A DNA stretch of 64,000 bases, taken from contig OX388348.1 in the NCBI GenBank assembly GCA_947579665.1, positions 5,518,001-5,582,000 on the forward strand. The letters are read 5' to 3'. Every line of letters starts with the position of its first letter. The stretch's first letter is position 1. Positions 1-11,322 of this stretch are shown piece by piece. Position numbers and translations under genes: made by a program. The DNA is from Sympetrum striolatum. Its lineage: Eukaryota; Arthropoda; Insecta; Odonata; Libellulidae. The notes under the pieces were generated by a model. The model searched no databases, had not been told where the DNA came from, and saw nothing but the letters and a program-made list of their open reading frames with translations.

Positions 1-2066
1 AAATAGGCTCTTGGATACATATTTACGCTATTCAGATTTATGATGGTGGTACATTAAAGTTAGGCAGTGAATACATACATTCATTGTAAACTCCCCAATG
101 TACGAACCACAATGTGGACAAGAAACCTTTCTCTAAATCATCCACAGACAGTATTACTATTTAGATATAACTCTTGTATCAGAAAAAAATATCGAACAAT
201 TTTTTTCTTGCTGAGAGCCAGTTACCACCTTTTCAGAATCTCAGATAACACAGCCATTTTTAGCTATTCCGACAATTTTACCAGTATTTGCAGCGGCGAA
301 ACCATAATATTAGTCCAATTCCGGCCTTTTGCGAAAATATTGTTTCAAATTTCATTCATATTCCATTAGCGGCTTTTGGGAAAATGCTCGCGGAACAAAT
401 TGTGTAAGTTACGTGGTATCAATTATATTTCTGAATGTTTTTCATGTTATATGAAGTACATTCATAATAATAATAAAATGTCTTTATTTGGGTGAGACAT
501 TCATACATACGAAGGAAGATATAATCGTTGAAATTTAATAAATTCACAAACAATAGTATCACTTTTATAGTACTGCAAGGTTGTTCATCAATAGGCGAAG
601 CAGTAAAATCTATATGAATGATGTGTTTAGCCTGTTACACATTCACGAAAGAAAATCCGCGATAGTCATTTGAATGTTTCTTCGAAAAGAATGAAGATCT
701 AATTCAACAATCGGTACGTAAAATAAAACAAACAAAGGAGATAAATATTTCAGTGCGCTCCAATTTGAATTATGTTAAAGGGAAATACAAAAATACTTTA
801 GTTCTATAATTATTGGTCGGAATTCGATATTTAGTGGATGTTGGCAAAGCATCCCTTAGAAGTAGAGTGTGGGTAAAATCTTCGCAAATTAAGGTCGAAC
901 TGAAGAACTTGCGAAAAACAACAGGGAACAGGATGAAAATAAAACACAAAACATAGTAAATTAATATTTATAGACCATCTCCGTAGGAAAATTGAACTAA
1001 AAAATTAAAAAAAAAATTCAAATTATGAAAAATTACTGTTTATGAATGTGATAAGTAATGACAAGTACGCATTTAATTAAGAAAAACTGCTAATAATTAT
1101 GCGAGATTAAAAAATTAAACTAGATCTTACATTTACTTGTAAATTATCGCATAAAATTGTTGTGGCGATGGAAGAACTTTCTTAAATATAAAGATAATAA
1201 GCTAAAATAGCAACCGATGCAATACGGAGTCATGGTGATTTTTATTAGGTTTATGAGTGATGATTCAGTATCAATAGAAAAACTTAAGTAAGTGAAAAGA
1301 GTAAAATTGCACGATTGAAACGAAAGGACTTCATGTATATAATATTGAGAATTTAGTTGCGATTTTTGGGCGTGATAACACTCCAGTGCACAGACGGTAA
1401 TAAATGCTTACGAGACAAACGCAGGGTCGAAAAGCATACATTTCTTTTTTTGTCGCATATAATCTCATAGAATTTATGAACTTTTCATATTCTCCCTTTT
1501 TTTATTTGGTGGAGGACTTCCAACACTCAGAGGAATCGAGGCGTAAAAAGGAGTTGATTTCATGCGACATAATCTCGACCAAAAATGCACTTTTATTCTT
1601 CTGCCGACGACGATGTTCTTTACGAAGAAAAAATACGAAATGGAAAAATGAGGTTATTTCGCAAGATCTTCTTTTGATCTCAGCGTCTATCCAAATTATT
1701 CTTACTTTCCGTATTCGTGCGAGAAATCTATGTGAACGTTAAGAATGCCTATTTTCTAACAGTTAAATTTCAAAATTAGTTTTTTATTAGGATATTTTTA
1801 GCACACCACATAACAGTTAATAAAACGATGTATTGTTTGACTATACTGAGTGATAGATTAAAATATCAATAGCCACGACTCTCTGGGTACTGCGTTTACA
1901 TCGATATTTACTGACCACGATATTTGAAGGGGTACTCCACCCGTTTCATTTAGGATTACTTGCATCCACTTAATCTCACATTATAATTATAATTCAGTGA
2001 TCAAGCTACATTTGTAAATTATACAGATAAGTAATGTACTGCCGTGCTGGCGTTTCGAATGAAATC
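1..2066. other. AT-rich DNA without a recognisable gene
   Basis: The open frames here are short (112 codons at most), of biased composition, and show no motif I recognise. The only structured item is a possible LINE 3' terminus near 463-530, listed separately. No RNA gene or tandem repeat was seen. Confidence 0.6.
463..530 (-). repeat. Possible LINE/SINE 3' terminus with TTA-type tail
   Basis: Read on the minus strand, the stretch has CAAATAAAGACATTTTATTA followed by more TTA repeats and then unrelated DNA. A polyadenylation hexamer directly before a short trinucleotide tail is typical of RTE- or CR1-like non-LTR retrotransposon ends. No coding sequence of such an element was recognised upstream on the minus strand, so the family and the other boundary are unknown. 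Confidence 0.25.
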
Positions 2067-2149
2067 AATCAAAGAACTTTAACTTTGTGGAACTCCATCC
2101 TAATCCAAATATTAGGATGGAGTTCCACGAAGTTAAAGCTTCTTTGATT
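2067..2149. repeat. Near-perfect long hairpin (83 bp)
   Basis: The arms 2067-2104 and 2111-2149 are inverted copies with one substitution (TTTGTGG against TTCGTGG) and one extra base, around a 6-base loop CCAAAT. The inner 28 bp of each arm match at 27 positions. Such a structure may be a pre-miRNA or siRNA-type hairpin, or a tiny palindromic (snap-back) mobile element. There is no coding interpretation. The GC content of the inner arm is higher than that of the surrounding DNA. Confidence 0.85.
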
Positions 2150-2234
2150 CAATTTATACAGATAAGGTTTTGCTTCTTCTTCTTCTCAGAGGAACTGATA
2201 ATACAGTCGTTCATCTACAAGATATCATACCAAG

Positions 2235-2345
2235 TGGCTTCCCGACAGCGCGTTTGCCTTTGGCGGAAGCGTTCAGGGGTTCGATTCCAGGTGGGAGCCA
2301 ATGTGTGAATTCTGTCGAAGCACTTTTAATAATACAACAACAATA
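2235..2345 (+). repeat. tRNA-like SINE or tRNA pseudogene
   Basis: A Pol III B-box match GGTTCGATTCC lies at 2278-2288. The complementary ends TGGCTTCC (2235-2242) and GGGAGCCA (2293-2300), with one G-U pair, would form an acceptor-stem-like helix about 66 nt across. The A-box region is degenerate and the T stem is weak, so a functional tRNA is unlikely. Downstream is an A-rich, AATAATACAACAACAA-like tail. The internal part GCGCGTTTGCCTTTGGCG is closely related to the copy near 16.83 kb, which favours a tRNA-derived SINE family. Confidence 0.5.
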
Positions 2346-3024
2346 GAGCCGAGACAGTAACTGACTGGGATTTCTATGATTAGTTCTCCGACAAAATGTC
2401 ATTGCTATCGTTAGGCGTTAGAAAATTCGCTAACTGAGGTTAACTTTAAGATGATTATATACGGGAATCGCCTTAAATAGGTCCCTGGTGAGTTTTTATC
2501 CCTGATCTACAGATAAGGAAAAAGTTACCTTAATAATGAAATCATCCTTAGTTGAAGTTTAGCCGTAAACGTGAAAAACTGTGATAATACACGTCTTGAA
2601 GAAGCGGAGATTTGGATTTCAAAGAATTTTAAGCGTGGGGAGGTAGACATAAAGATTTTGTCTTTTGAGATGGAGGTGAGGCGTGGTTTAAAAATGAGAA
2701 TTTGTTTAATAGAAAAACGAATAAGTGAATGCAGAATATGGTGGAAGAAGGAAATGCCTTTACTGCGACAGTGACGATTGAGTAACTGTGTGGGTCACAT
2801 GTTGAGGACTTAAGAAAGGAATAGAAGGTAGGGAAAGGATACAAGAGGAGGAAAGGTAAAAGGTGTTGATCATCGGAAAGGGGTATTAGAAATAAAGAAA
2901 AGGGTATTAAGCGTGAAAATGTAGTACAAATGAGCCTATCGTTAGGTAGAACGCTAATGCTGATATTCGCGCATTTGATTCGTCAAAATATCCGGAATCT
3001 CACCGATAAAACTCATCACAATTG
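2346..3024. other. Gene-free spacer, purine-rich
   Basis: From about 2570 to 2940 the plus strand is rich in G and A. I see no coding or repeat signature. Confidence 0.5.
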
Positions 3025-3277
3025 AAAAAATCTGATGTGGCCAGCACATGACTTTCTCCATATATATAAGATGTAAATATTTATCTAAGACAGTATTTTC
3101 GAACTCTATATTCAATCTAAACTTGGAAGATAAGTGTTTAATTTCTTTCATACTATCTTTGACGTCACAAACATTATAAATAATGTTTTTTGGGACATTT
3201 TCGATGAAAAACGATGTAATTGGCCTTTCGCCCCAGCGCCCAGAGCGCCCACAACGTACATAATCAGCAACTTCCGG
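3025..3277 (-). repeat. Truncated reverse copy of the 1.05-kb repeat
   Basis: This is the reverse complement of the last part of the unit seen at 3679-5787. It starts with the terminal T-run complement and GATGTGGCCAGCACATGAC, runs through the GATGAAAAACGA segment, and stops at the AACTTCCGG element. About 250 bp of the unit is present; the rest is missing, and the left part of a Penelope-like promoter follows. Confidence 0.8.
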
Positions 3278-3474
3278 AAAAAAGAAAGAGTACACGGCTG
3301 TTAGTAATTAATTTAAAAAATTTTTGGTTTTGACATCAAGTTTCTTAAAAACTGTAGAAAATTTAAAGTTTTCCCAAATTTCACAAACATTTTCCCAAAA
3401 TCCCATAACCCGCACGCCACAAAAGCCATTTTATCCTGGATAAACATGGAAATCAAATCATAATAGTGTTCGGG

Positions 3475-3510
3475 TATAAATACATACAGTACACACACAA
3501 CACTTCAGTC
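3475..3510 (+). promoter_or_regulatory. TATA box plus TCAGT initiator
   Basis: TATAAATA occupies 3475-3482 and TCAGTC 3505-3510. The A of the initiator (3507) lies 32 bases from the first T of the TATA box, which is the normal geometry of an arthropod Pol II core promoter. A transcript starting there would place the hammerhead-like fold at its 5' end. Confidence 0.5.
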
Positions 3511-3564
3511 CGACATAGCTACTGAGGATGGAAACTTAGTTTCCGAAATACGTATATAGTGTCC
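3511..3564 (+). ncRNA. Hammerhead-ribozyme-like motif
   Basis: The order of elements matches a type I hammerhead: CTGAGGA (3522-3528), a six-base-pair stem II GGAAAC/GTTTCC with loop TTA (3530-3544), GAAA (3545-3548), and a short self-complementary stem III ATAC/GTAT ending at the would-be cleavage site (UA, 3555-3556). TAGT (3557-3560) can pair with GCTA (3518-3521) as stem I. One extra T (3529) separates the core from stem II, which departs from the consensus, so activity is doubtful. The almost loopless stem III resembles that of Penelope-like hammerheads, which act as dimers. Confidence 0.4.
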
Positions 3565-3678
3565 AAAAACCGGTGTTCCCCTGCAACCTTGGACTCTCCA
3601 GATGTAGCAGTGGAACCACCCCAAGGTAAGTCACAGTGTTTTCTTACTTGGTTGAATTACGGCAATTGGAGTTTTTTT

Positions 3679-4713
3679 TACTTTCTCCATATACGAAGTA
3701 TAGAGAAAGTATTGTTTTCATGAAAAAATTCGACTTCGAGATTTCAACGGAAATACATGTTTTGGGGTCCCTAGAACACGTTTTGACCATTTTCGGAATG
3801 ATGTCTGTGTGTGTGTGTGTGTGTCTGTATGTGTGTGTGTGTTAGTGGGCGCTCTATCGTGAAAACTATTGGTCGTATTAATACCAAACTTCGTATATAG
3901 TACTGTGGTGTGTGCTGTCAGAGTTAATTAGTTTTTAGAGTAAATCGGTTGACCGGAAGTCGAGCTTCATTCATTATAGCTCATTTCCGGTTATCAAAAT
4001 ATCTCCATAAATATGATATATACGTGCATTGTATTACTTATAAAAGTTTTAGATAATATAATTTACTATAACTTTTGTATTTAACATATTTTTGTATCAC
4101 CGGTTGATTAGGAGTTATTCGTGAAATACCGATGAACCGGAAGTAGCCGTTATGTACTTTGTGGGCGCTCTAACTTAAAAACGATGCATTATATCAACAC
4201 CAAATTTCATATATAGTATTTTATTTAGTTTCTTAAGAGTTGATTAGTTTTTGGAGTAAATCCATTTACCGGAAGTCGAGCTGTATTCTTCAAAGCTCAT
4301 TTCCGGTTTTCAAAATATCTCCATAAATATGATATTTAGGTATGTATTATTATAAATAAAAGTTTTAGAAAATAAAATTTACTATAACTTTTGGTTGAAA
4401 CATATTTTTGTATCACTGATTTTGTAGGAGTTATTCATGAAATACTGATAAACCGGAAGTTGCTGATTATGTACTTTGTGGGCGCTCTGGGCTCTATGGG
4501 CGAAATGCCAATTTCATCGTTTTTCATCGATCATGTCCCGTAAAACATTATTATTTATGTTTTTGGCGTCAAAGATAATAATATATATATATATATTAAT
4601 CACTCATATTCCAAGTTTAGATGGAATATAGAGTTCGAAATTACTGCGGTAGATAAATATTTACATCTTATATATATGGAGAAAGTCATGTGCTGGCCAC
4701 ATCAGATTTTTTT
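3679..4713 (+). repeat. Unclassified ~1.05-kb repeat, copy B
   Basis: The unit opens with a palindrome-like end TACTTTCTCCATATACGAAG facing TATAGAGAAAGTA, then an ATGAAAAAATTCGACTTCGA segment, a (GT)n tract (about 3806-3841), two subrepeats of about 317 bp that each begin with GGGCGCTCT (3847, 4163, then a third partial one near 4480), a GATGAAAAACGA-like segment, and ends with GGAGAAAGTCATGTGCTGG and a T-run. The end repeats the first 14 bases in inverted form (GGAGAAAGT), about 27 bp inside the end. No transposase is encoded, so the class is unknown (non-autonomous DNA element or satellite-like). Confidence 0.8.
3806..3841 (+). repeat. (GT)n microsatellite in copy B
   Basis: An interrupted TG run sits at the fixed internal position of the 1.05-kb repeat, directly before the first GGGCGCTCT subrepeat. 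Confidence 0.9.
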
Positions 4714-4843
4714 TACTTTCTCCATATACGAAGTATAGAGAAAGTATTGTTTTCATGAAAAAATTCGACTTCGAGATTTTAACGGAAATACATGTTTTGG
4801 GGTCCCTAGAACACGTTTTGACCATTTTCGGAATGATGTCTGT

Positions 4844-4906
<63 letters not shown>

Positions 4907-5787
4907 TGTGTGTGATAGTGGGCGCTCTAACGTGAAAACTATTAGTCGTATCAATACCAAACTTCATATATAGTACTGTGGTGTGTGCTGTCAGAGTTGA
5001 TTAGTTTTTGGAGTAAATCGGTCAACCGGAAGTCGAGCTTTAATCATTAAAGCTCATTTCCGGTTTTCAAAATATCTCCATAAATATGATATATGCGTAT
5101 ATTGTATACCTTATAAAAGTTTTAGATAATGATATTTACTATAACTTTTGTATTTATTATATTTTTGTATCACCTGTTGATTAGGAGTTATTCGTGAAAT
5201 ACCGATAAACCGGAAGAAGATGATTATGTACTTTGTGGGCGCTCTAACATAAAAACTATTTGTTGGATAAACACCAAATTTCATATATAGTACTTTTATT
5301 ACAGTCGTTAGAGTTGATTAGTTTTTGGAGTAAATCGGTCAACCGGAAGTGGAGCTTCATTCTTCAAAGCTCATTTCCGGTTTTCAAAATAACTCCATAA
5401 ATATGATATTTAGGTATATACTATTTTTATAAATGTTTTAGAAAATGTAAATTACTATAACTTTTGTATAAAACATATTTTTGTATCACTGATTGTTTAG
5501 GAGTTATTCATGAAATACTGATAAACCGGAAGTTGCTGATTATGTACTTAGTGGGTGCTCTGGGCTCTATGGGCGAAAGGCCAAATTCGTCGTTTTTCAT
5601 CGAGCATGTCCCAAAAAACATTATTTATAATGTTTGTGACGTAAAAGATAATAATATATAAATAAATCACTCATCTTCCAAGTTAAGATGGAATATAGAG
5701 TTCGAAATTACTGTCGTAGATAAATATTTACATCTTTTATATATGGAGAAAGTCATGTGCTGGCCACATCAGATTTTTTTTTTTTTT
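4714..5787 (+). repeat. Unclassified ~1.05-kb repeat, copy C
   Basis: This complete copy lies head-to-tail after copy B with no spacer: the T-run of copy B is joined to TACTTTCTCC at 4714. The GGGCGCTCT subrepeat starts are at 4920, 5237 and (as GGGTGCTCT) 5553, a 316-317-bp spacing. Each subrepeat holds an inverted repeat around AACCGGAAGTCGAGCTTTA and its complement. It is slightly longer than copy B, mostly through a longer GT tract. No protein is supported; the short reading frames are repeats of the same GT-encoded low-complexity peptide. Confidence 0.85.
4842..4916 (+). repeat. (GT)n microsatellite in copy C
   Basis: About 75 bp of TG dinucleotides with two TA interruptions. It is the longest of the three GT tracts in this repeat family. 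Confidence 0.95.
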
Positions 5788-6416
5788 AAATTAGCAACTT
5801 CTGGTTTATCAGTATTTCACAAATAACTCCTACACAATCAGTGATACAGAAATATATTTCTTACAAAAATTATAGTAAAATTCATTTCCTAAAAATTTTA
5901 TAAATAATAGTATATACCTAAATATGATATTTATGGAGATATTTTGAATACCGGAAATGAGCATTGATGACTGAAGCTCGACTTCCGGTTAACCGATTTA
6001 CTTCAAAAACTAATCAACTCTACCGACATCAACCAAAATACTAATTATGAAATTTGGTGTTGATGCAACAATTAGTTTTCATGATAGAGCGCCCACAAAG
6101 TACATAATCAGCTACTTCCGGTTTATCAGTATTTCACGAATAACTCCTAATCAACCGGTGATACAAAAATATGTTAAATACAAAAGTTATAGTAAATTAC
6201 ATTTTCTAAAACTTTTATAAGTAATACAATATACCTATATATCATATTTATGGAGATATTTTGAAAACCGGAAATGAGCTTTGATGAATAAAGCTCGACT
6301 TCCGGTTAACCGATTTACTCCAAAAACTAATCAACTCTGACAGCACACACGACAGTACTATATATGAAGTTTGGTATTGATACGACCAATACTTTTCACG
6401 TTAGAGCGCCCACTAT

Positions 6417-6447
<31 letters not shown>

Positions 6448-6577
6448 ACAGACATCATTCCGAAAATAGTCAAAACGTGTTCTAGGGACCCCAAAACATG
6501 TATTTCCGTTGAAATCTCGAAGTCGATTTTTTTCATGAAAACAATACTTTCTCTATACTTCGTATATGGAGAAAGTA
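5788..6577 (-). repeat. Unclassified ~1.05-kb repeat, copy D, reversed and truncated
   Basis: This reverse-complement copy ends at 6577 with the diagnostic TACTTTC start (as GGAGAAAGTA). It contains the AC tract (about 6417-6449) and both GGGCGCTCT subrepeats (as AGAGCGCCC near 6086-6094 and 6403-6411). The last roughly 235 bp of the unit are missing where it meets copy C, so copies C and D form an inverted pair around 5788. Confidence 0.85.
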
Positions 6578-9500
6578 AAAAGTATTGGATCGAACAGGAA
6601 TTCAGATATTTTGAATGAAAATTAAACTCAGCAAATCCCAACTGTTAATTACTCAATTCCCCAACGAAATAATGGAATCTCCTTTAAATAGACCTTCCTC
6701 TAGTGCTGGCTCCTTGCTTACAGCGATTATTTCCTCGTAGACATTCGCTTTGTTTATAGCCAGTGATAAGCAGAACAGGTTGAAAGAGGAATGATGGACC
6801 AGAGAGAGGGGAAGAAAGATAGCACAGATATGCGCGACTCGAATGAAGGGAAAAAGGAAGAACCCCAGCGAAAATGGAGTCGGTGATAAATGAAAGGATG
6901 AGGAAGGGTCGTTAGTGATGCGAGAGATAAGGAGAATAGATTTAAGGATGGAGGAGATTCGAAAGAGTTGCGGTGGAGATTAAGGAGTGATGGAGAAGAG
7001 AGGGAGAGTTAATGTAATTATGGAAAAGTAAGTAAATCGATTGGAAATTTGAGAGGATATTAGAAATATAGTGGACAATACTGGTTGTGAATCTGAATGA
7101 CAAATACCTACACTTTGAAATATATCTAAGACTAATGTGGTTTCAATTATGGTGAAACTAGGAGCTATTCTTGTCCTAATGTCAGAGAAAGTAATCTAGA
7201 AAGATATGTCTACTTTTAATGCGTTGATCTTGAATGTAGCAGAGATTAAAAGCAATAGAAATGTGTTGCTACAGTTGAATAATAAAAATAAAATGGACCG
7301 AGCTGATAAAGAAGTTCTTCAAAGATAGAAATAGGTCTGTAGAAAAATTTGGTGTGAAATAAGGGAAATTAATCAGCCACACATTTAGGCATCTGCAGAA
7401 GAAAGCGCAGGCAGACAACGGTTGGTGTTAAGGATCAGTGAATCAAGCAAGACAAAATAAACATCGGAAATAAGAACAAACTTCCCTATTTTCCAATTTT
7501 TAAATGACTTTACATCTATCCGAGTACTCAAACTTGGATTCCTTACTTTTAACTTTATGATTATAAACTATCTTCTTACTTTTAGCGGAATAATGAAGCT
7601 AATTAGGGTATTGGTTATTAAAAAAATATTTTTCTATACTGTAAACAATACATAAATATTTTTCTCTGTTGCATATTTAGGTGTGAGCAGATTCTTCTAA
7701 GTTTATCTAAGAACTGAATATGTCCGCACAAAGCTGTTTGTATTCGAAATCACTTCTCGTTAGATCCTTATTTATTTCTACGAAATAAGTGTAAGGAAAC
7801 ATCCTTTGTGATACTTGTGATTGAAGTAGTATTGGAGTTTATAAAATCAAGTTTAAAGGATGTGTATACAAAGTATATTACAATGTATATTTTATACCGA
7901 CTATGCCACTTAGAATAATCGATCGAAGATTTCAATGAGGAGTCATGTTGTAAAAGGCGAGCGGGATCTTGGATTTCAAGAGAAAGTGAATGTTGAGGAA
8001 GTTTCTGGAGGAGCGATCAGATGATAAATTCCGCGGCAGAGATAAGAACGGGGAGGAGATGGAATTGAAATAAGAGTATGTGAGGGGAGACGGAGGGATT
8101 TAAGAGGAAAGAGCAATCCGTCTGCAGAATCATATATTCGTGGTTATAAGAAAGAAGCTGCAATTCATGAATTTCGACTGTCAACTCTCATTTATTTTTT
8201 GCTTTAGCATAACAAAGAGGACTGCAAAAGCGGAATTATAAATATACTGAAACGTAATGCAGCATGAAAATAGAAATTTTAGAGGCTAGTTTACGTGGTC
8301 TACCTATTTTTAACCCACTTTTTACAATAAATCTTCAATATATTTTCCATATACTATATTATAACATTGAAGATTATAAATACATCAATATACCTAGTTT
8401 TCGAAGATAATATGTCGCACAGTGTGTTAGTATGTTCCTTTTTTCCATTTTTAGAAGACGTGAGGAGTATAGGCATGTGCAGAATTAATAGTAAGATGCT
8501 TGTAATCACTATCCTGATTTAGCATAATGCTAATTATTTCTGCGAAGTTACATCGTGCTTTGCAGTGGGTTTTACTTGTATAAAATTTGAAGCTACTCAA
8601 TTTCCTTTGCAAAAAAGCTGCTTAAATAAATCTCCAGGAAAAAGGCAATTCCTGTTTCTAAAGGAAGTGCTTAACTCTCTTTAATAGATAATTTCTAACT
8701 AACTTAGAGGTGAGTTACTTTCTGGTGCTTCCTAACTTATGACGTTGAATTACAGGAAATTGAAAATTTTCCCGTAAATACATTTTCCTGGTTGAGATTA
8801 CCATATTTTAGTTATATTTTCCTCTTTTTGTGTATTTTTCTTGTATTTCGGTCACCAAATGAAAGAAAATGTCACAAAAACGTTGGGGGAATCTCATTTA
8901 TGGGTATTAATTATTCTCTCAAACGTCGACATTAGAAATTCGTTAATCAAAATAGACTTTTAATGTTTTCAAAAAATACTATTGGAATGCAAATTATATA
9001 CCTGCACGTTTATATTTAAGAGTGAAGAAAAGAAGTTACTCTGCGAGGACTTTTCATCAGCGGTCTTTTCCTAAAGATTCGAGGATTCATTCAGAACATT
9101 CAATATAATTCTGTGTAATACATGGCGTTTGATATGAGTTTATTATCATGGAATACATCATCAGCACCGTATAAGATTCTACTAGAACAGCTGCGGAAAG
9201 TATCTCCGCAGGGTCGGTCAGGAATTCGGTGGATGGCCAGCATCCGGACCTATGTTTTTGAGGAGCTACATCATAAAATGGAAACTTTCTGATTTTGCAG
9301 AATCTAGGAAAGGTGTCCCGAAAAACTTTTAATTCGTGAAGTGCCATACTTTCTTTACGTACGACGCGAGCACAAGATGCACATAAGTTAAACATATGGA
9401 AAAGTTTCATCACATTTCTACTTCCCTTGCCGACCCTGCCTATCTCCCAAGTATGTTCCAGACAGGGGATGAATGTTCATTTTCAACAATCCATTCATAT

Positions 9501-11322
9501 CTACATTCCGCCTTAAATCACGTTGTGTTGCTCCGTATCAGCTTCCTCCCGTTCAGAATCTTCTCGCGCTAAGTTAAACTCGTATGGAGTGTGATCACAT
9601 TTATGGTGGTGCCTTCAATATCCTAGCTTTTGAATTATTGCCTTGGAATTGAGGGTTGTCTGCAGGGTATTGAGCTGTCACAGTTGTATTTTTATAGATT
9701 CTCTTGTGTTTTAGGTTGTTTTTCTTTTTTGCGAATTTTCAGAGATTCTCTGCTCCTCAAACTTGGGAACCATTGTCCTTGTGCCACATTCGCGAATCCG
9801 AGTTAAATTTGTGGATTACTATAAACTCAGCCTAATGTTTGTGGCTTGTGGTGTATTTTATATATGTGCATAAATACATGCATATCAAGACTAACAAGCA
9901 ATGTTTCTGGGTAAAATTACTGTCACAAATTGTGATGTAGAGTATCCCACTGCATACCATTTCGCGAATTTTATAATGTAAAGTCATCATAATTATGGAC
10001 GCTGGATGGACTTAAAAAACAATTTCAACTTTCCAATGAGATATATAGAGAGAGATAAGACTGGTATCCCATCAAAGATGCTTCTCATGTTCATTTCAGA
10101 TGAGTGTGGAAATCCATTGTCTGAATATGGGTCAACTTCCTCCTGGGAAGTTATTTATCCATTATTTTCTTTATTTGGTTTTTCTTGGATAAAATAATGA
10201 TAAAAATGGAGTACGTCTTCGTTTTATATCAGATGGAACAAATTCCGGCCGAAGAAGCAAGATTAAACAGTGGAGTCATACAGCGAGGTAGTTGGAGGAA
10301 TTGGAGATGCGTGGCTTTATTTTTATCGCGACTTCATTCGCCCATTTCCAGTGTCCTCACGTTTCCAAATCAGATTGATTTTTGTCTCCCATTTCCTCTC
10401 TCTTCCCAATCCTCCCCTCGCCCGTGCACCCCGTCCTTCTCCCAACAAGAATCGCTCTCTATCACGAATGCACCAAACAAGTGTTCGTAATTACATTAAA
10501 TGTTAGCGTAAATGCAACAAAAATACTCTAGATAGATGTAGAACAAGAGAGATTTTGAGTTAAATGAAATGTATTAGGTGAATATGAGATTTTTAGAATA
10601 ATTAATATATAAATGTATCCATTTATAGAAAATGATCATGTAGTTAACTTTCAAGGTAAGCAAGGTAGTTGTGTCTTCAAGTACATCATCCTCATTTAAA
10701 TTTTACTGTTATGGTTTTACTTCGAAAAACATTTTCCTTACACCTTGGCACTCAAATGCCTTAATTTTCAGTTGAATTAATCAGTTGAATCACCTTCATT
10801 TCGAATAACTGTGTTTTAATTTTATGAGAAACGTATATTTTATTCAAGTCGTCAAATTAGAAAGAAATTTTGGTTAAAATATTATTGCCGGAACGAATTA
10901 TTTATAATTGTTTTGACGACAGACTCGCAGTATATAGACTGTATATACAGGCTTTCTTGCTGAAAAAATGACAACGTTCAATACGAAAATAATTGAAACT
11001 CTCACTTGTTACTTTCGTGTCCCACATTTTTAGTCCTTGATGCAAATGCCCTTGTTTTGCTTTTTCGGTCTTTGTACCTGCTTCTTCAGGTGATCACAAG
11101 TTCAACGAACTCCTTCTAGGTATTTCTTCCTATTTGTGTATTTAGTAAATGGCTCGTTTTATCCTCATACGCTTTCCATCAGAGAGGGGATGAGGCGAGT
11201 GACTTAGTTTGCTATTGTCATTCCTCCCCGAGTCTGAATGCTACGGAGCTCAATGACCCCACTAAAAATCTTCAAGGATATATATAAAATTTAAAATGAA
11301 CGCCACAATTCAGCGTCTTTAA
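6578..11322. other. Gene-free DNA
   Basis: I found no gene or repeat that I can name. From about 6770 to 7030 and 7940 to 8110 the plus strand is purine-rich; about 10330-10460 is pyrimidine-rich. The longest reading frames here (around 100 codons) look like chance frames in biased composition. Confidence 0.5.

Larger units (their letters stand above)
3278..3678 (+). mobile_element. Penelope-like 5' (pLTR) remnant
   Basis: The stretch has, in order, a TATA box, an arthropod-type initiator at the right distance, a hammerhead-like fold and a consensus 5' splice site (CAAGGTAAGT, about 3622-3631). Penelope-like elements are known for LTR-like repeats carrying type I hammerhead motifs and for retaining introns, so this combination suggests the 5' end of one. 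No reverse transcriptase or GIY-YIG coding sequence follows; a copy of the 1.05-kb repeat begins at 3679. The assignment rests on layout, not on protein homology. Confidence 0.4.

Noticed and set aside
2278..2288. Functional tRNA gene at the B box
   Set aside because: A-box and T-stem are degenerate, no anticodon arm is convincing, and a related copy exists at 16.8 kb.
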